Shown here: positions 61,516 to 64,000 of the stretch, piece by piece
Layout: each line of letters starts with the position of its first letter
Position numbering within the stretch: position 1 is the first letter of the stretch
Notes under the pieces: model-generated
Seen by the model: the letters and a program-made list of their open reading frames with translations, nothing else
What the model was told of the DNA's origin: nothing
The model's database searches: none
Source of the DNA: Verrucomicrobiota bacterium
GTDB lineage: Bacteria; Pseudomonadota; Gammaproteobacteria; Nevskiales; Nevskiaceae
Direction of reading: 5' to 3'
Length of the DNA stretch: 64,000 nt
NCBI GenBank assembly: GCA_903970595.1
Contig: CAJCJI010000178.1
Coordinates: forward strand, 1 to 64,000
Position numbers and translations under genes: made by a program

Positions 61516-61595
61516 TTGCAATGACTGCAAGCCTGTGGCATCGTACGTCCGCCGCAAATCCGCCCCGCGGCCTGGACAGGAATACCGATCGATCG

Positions 61596-63152
61596 ATGGC
61601 GAAGCTCACGGACTACGCCAGTTACGCAGACGCCCAGCGCTTTGCCAATTCGACGGCACTGTGGGAGTTGTTTGACGGCAACAGCGAACAGCTCAACATC
61701 GCCCACGAATGCATCAGCCGCCACGCGGACGGCTCCGGGCGCACGGCGGTGCGCATTGCGCATGCGGACGGGGCCGACGAGATCCTGAGCTTCGACAAAA
61801 TCGGCGCCGACTCCGCGCGCTTCGCGCATTGGCTGGTCGCCAACGGCATTCAGCCCGGGGACCGCATCGCTTTTATGCTCGATCCCTCGCTGCCCTTCTA
61901 CGTCAGCCTGTTCGGCGCGATGATGATGGGCGCGATCAGCGTGCCCTTGTTCACGCTGTTTGGCCTCGACGGCCTGCGGCTGCGGGTCGACGACTGCAAG
62001 CCCAGGCTGCTGATCACCAACGCCGAAAAGGCGGAGATCGCCAGGCAGATCGAGGGCGTTCGCGTGGTGGTGGCCGATGCGGACCTGCTCGAGGACATCG
62101 CACGCCTGCCCGGCCGCTATCAGTCAAGCTCACGCGCCAACGATCTGGCGGTTTTCCAATACACATCCGGCACCACGCGCGAGTTGCCGGCGGCGGTCAA
62201 GCATACCCACCGCTCTATCGTAACGCTGATGTTTGCCGCGTTGTATGGAACCGGCATCCGGCCGGGCGATGAATATTTCTGTCCCTCCTCGCCGGCCTGG
62301 GGGCATGGCCTCTGGCACGGCACGCTGGCGCCGCTGGCGCTGGGCGTCACGACCGGCACGTTTTCGGGCCGCTTCGACGCCATACGCCTGATGAAGGCCT
62401 TGCAAGACTACAAGATCACCAACATGTCGGCCGCGGCCACGCACTACCGGATGATGAAGAACTCCGGCAAGGCCTCGGAATTCAGGTTTTACTTCAAGAA
62501 GCTGTCCTACACCGGCGAGCCGATCGATCCGGCCACCCTGCAATTCATCGAGGACACGTTCGGCGTGCCGGCCTGCAGCATGTATGGCACCACCGAGATC
62601 GGCGTGGTCCTGGTCAACTATCCCGGCGCCGGCGACTACGTCGTGAAGCCGGGCTCCTTGGGCAAGCCGATCCCCGGACTCAAGCTCCAGGTGCAGAAGC
62701 CGGACGGAACGCCGGCGGAACCCGGCGTCGTCGGCGAACTGATGCTGTGGAAGCGCAACGGCTGGGAGACCACCAAGGACCTCGCCAAGACCGACGAGGA
62801 CGGGTACCTCTATCACTGCGGCCGGGCCGACGACGTGATCATCTCCGCCGGCTGGACCATGAGCGCGGTGGAAATAGAAAACACCTTGCTCAAGCACCCG
62901 GACGTGAGGGAAGCGGCGATCATCGGCGTGCCGGATGCCACACGCGGCCAGGTGGCAAAGGCTTTCATCGTTTCGGAGCGCGCAGCGAGCGACGACTTTG
63001 CCGATGAACTGAAGAAATTCACGCGCGAGCGCTTGAGCCAGCACGAATTCCCGCGCCACATCGCCTTTGTGGGCGAGCTTCCCAAGACCCCGGCGGGAAA
63101 GGTTCACCGCAAAATTTTGCGCGAACGAGAGGCCGCCGCCGTCGGCAGTTGA
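61596..63152 (+). CDS. AMP-forming acyl-CoA synthetase/ligase
   Basis: I choose ATG 61596, because the earlier ATG at 61479 would put the operator inside the coding region. The 518-aa protein has the ANL-family motifs: FQYTSGTTRELPAAVKHTHRSIVT (the usual GxPKG is replaced), YGTTEIGVVLVNY, DGYLYHCGRADDVIISAGWTMSAVEIENTLLKHPDVREAAIIGVPDATRGQVAKAFIV and the catalytic Lys in TPAGKVHRKIL. It resembles benzoate and medium-chain acid ligases. It activates an acid to its CoA ester, the likely entry or middle step of the pathway. Confidence 0.9.
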   Translation: MAKLTDYASYADAQRFANSTALWELFDGNSEQLNIAHECISRHADGSGRTAVRIAHADGADEILSFDKIGADSARFAHWLVANGIQPGDRIAFMLDPSLPFYVSLFGAMMMGAISVPLFTLFGLDGLRLRVDDCKPRLLITNAEKAEIARQIEGVRVVVADADLLEDIARLPGRYQSSSRANDLAVFQYTSGTTRELPAAVKHTHRSIVTLMFAALYGTGIRPGDEYFCPSSPAWGHGLWHGTLAPLALGVTTGTFSGRFDAIRLMKALQDYKITNMSAAATHYRMMKNSGKASEFRFYFKKLSYTGEPIDPATLQFIEDTFGVPACSMYGTTEIGVVLVNYPGAGDYVVKPGSLGKPIPGLKLQVQKPDGTPAEPGVVGELMLWKRNGWETTKDLAKTDEDGYLYHCGRADDVIISAGWTMSAVEIENTLLKHPDVREAAIIGVPDATRGQVAKAFIVSERAASDDFADELKKFTRERLSQHEFPRHIAFVGELPKTPAGKVHRKILREREAAAVGS

Positions 63153-63170
63153 ATATCCAGGAGAGAAGTC

Positions 63171-64000
63171 ATGACGATGCCCGAGCAAACCATCACGAGC
63201 CGCTTTCCCAAGATCACGGAAGAGGGTCTTAACGATCTGCGCCAGCGGATCGGCGTCAAGATCACCGATACCATCGAGCCGTGGAACTACGAGGCGACCC
63301 GCGACGCCATCCGGCACTATGCGCATGGCATCGGCGACGACAACCCGCTGTGGTGCGATCCCGCCTATGCCGAAAAGACCCGGTACGGCAGCATTGTGGC
63401 CTTGCCGAGTTTCCTGTTCAGCAGCAGCCGCATCGTATCGGGCTACTGCGGCGGCCTTTCGGGAATCCATGCCATGTGGGCGGGCGCCGACTGGGTCTGG
63501 CACAAGCCGGTTTTGCGTAACGACCAGATCACCACCGAGGCTTACCTGAAGGATCTGATCGAGCATCAGACCCGCTTCGCGGGCCGCAGCTTCCAGCAGA
63601 TCTACCATGTCGACTTCTTCAATCAGAAGGGCGACAAGGTTGCGGAATGCGACTCCTGGGTGTTCCGCACCGATCGGGACGAAGCACGTGAGCGCGGAAC
63701 CAAGTACACCGAGGCGCGCGGGCGCGTGGAGCCATACACTGAGGAACAGCTCGCGGAGTTCTCCAAGCTGTATCAGGCCGAGGAAATTCGCGGCGCCAAG
63801 CCGCGCTATTGGGAAGACGTGAAGGAAGGCGAAGAACTGCCGCGCATGATGAAGGGCCCGATGACGGTCACCGGCTTCATCTGCTACGCGCAAGGCTGGG
63901 GCGGTCTCTACATCCGCGCCAACAAGCTCGCCTGGAAGATGCAGACCAAGCACCCAGGACTGGGCATCAAGAATCGCTTCAACGTGCCCGACTGCCCCGA
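63171..64000 (+). CDS. MaoC/FAS1-type acyl dehydratase 2 (runs off the window)
   Basis: An AGGAGAGA site precedes ATG 63171, and the frame stays open to the end of the window (276 codons). The protein starts MTMPEQTITSRFPKITEEGLNDLRQRIGVKITDTIEPWNYEATRDAIRHYAHGIGDDNPLWCDPAYAEKTRYGSIVALPSFLFSSSRIV. This is the FAS1-like dehydratase N-terminal domain, which has the A-x-x-I-x-D/N-P-x-x dehydratase pattern (GIGDDNPLW). It follows the synthetase closely and is related to the product of 46476. The MaoC domain would be beyond the window. Confidence 0.8.
   Translation, partial: MTMPEQTITSRFPKITEEGLNDLRQRIGVKITDTIEPWNYEATRDAIRHYAHGIGDDNPLWCDPAYAEKTRYGSIVALPSFLFSSSRIVSGYCGGLSGIHAMWAGADWVWHKPVLRNDQITTEAYLKDLIEHQTRFAGRSFQQIYHVDFFNQKGDKVAECDSWVFRTDRDEARERGTKYTEARGRVEPYTEEQLAEFSKLYQAEEIRGAKPRYWEDVKEGEELPRMMKGPMTVTGFICYAQGWGGLYIRANKLAWKMQTKHPGLGIKNRFNVPDCP

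Noticed and set aside
62130-63953. A 607-codon minus-strand frame opposite the CoA synthetase
   Set aside because: Shadow of the synthetase and of the MaoC gene, which have the expected motifs.

Overview
The window is GC-rich DNA from a member of the Pseudomonadota, most likely a gammaproteobacterium. This is inferred from Pseudomonadota-type flagellar proteins including P- and L-ring genes, LysR/TetR/IclR-regulated catabolic genes, a CRP-type operator and eukaryotic-like Ser/Thr kinases. A member of the Nevskiales/Xanthomonadales side would fit, but no rRNA or other taxonomic marker is present, so this is a weak guess.

Left part (1 to about 28.87 kb): a probable integrated island. It begins with the end of a REP-associated transposase, a broken hipBA-type toxin-antitoxin pair, a large Ig-repeat (BIG2) lipoprotein and an OmpA-like barrel protein. 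Two TPR proteins then lead into a co-directional block of about 20 kb: fliQ fliR flhB flhA / flgF flgG flgA flgH flgI flgB flgC fliE fliF fliG-like fliH fliI fliJ, an unknown gene, flgD flgE fliM fliN fliO fliP and a FliA-type sigma factor. Next come a tyrosine integrase pointing left and a 32-nt 3' remnant of a tRNA-Pro gene. The geometry says the element lies to the left of that remnant, so the flagellar block is probably mobile cargo.

The flagellar block is the main find. It encodes a whole export apparatus, ATPase complex, MS ring, rod, P and L rings and hook. It has no flagellin, no hook-filament junction or cap proteins, no stator and no chemotaxis genes. Its FliG-like protein is only 190 aa and lacks a recognisable torque domain. 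Its FliM-like protein lacks the N-terminal CheY-binding peptide, and the fliK slot holds an unrecognised protein. I read this as a hook-basal body that may work as a secretion channel or surface structure rather than a motor. A near-consensus CRP-type operator sits in the only long gap inside the block.

Middle part (28.9 to about 43 kb): ordinary chromosomal genes. These are a secreted Pro/Tyr-rich protein, a LysR regulator divergent from an SDR lacking the catalytic Tyr, a tautomerase, an LhgO-like FAD oxidoreductase, two paralogous Ser/Thr kinases (one with a WD40-type region, one with a TPR-like region) flanking an MFS transporter, and an Old Yellow Enzyme.

Right part (43.3 kb to the end): a catabolic cluster for an unidentified, probably cyclic or branched substrate. 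It holds two SnoaL-like proteins, an EthD protein, a double flavin-split-barrel protein, two MaoC/FAS1-type dehydratases, a thioesterase, a type I Baeyer-Villiger monooxygenase, a Rieske oxygenase, an aldehyde dehydrogenase, a double beta-propeller protein, a biotin-dependent acyl-CoA carboxylase (two subunits) and an acyl-CoA synthetase. LysR, TetR and IclR regulators are interspersed. A 13-bp palindrome recurs in three of its promoter regions and suggests one regulon, possibly under the TetR protein encoded in the middle.
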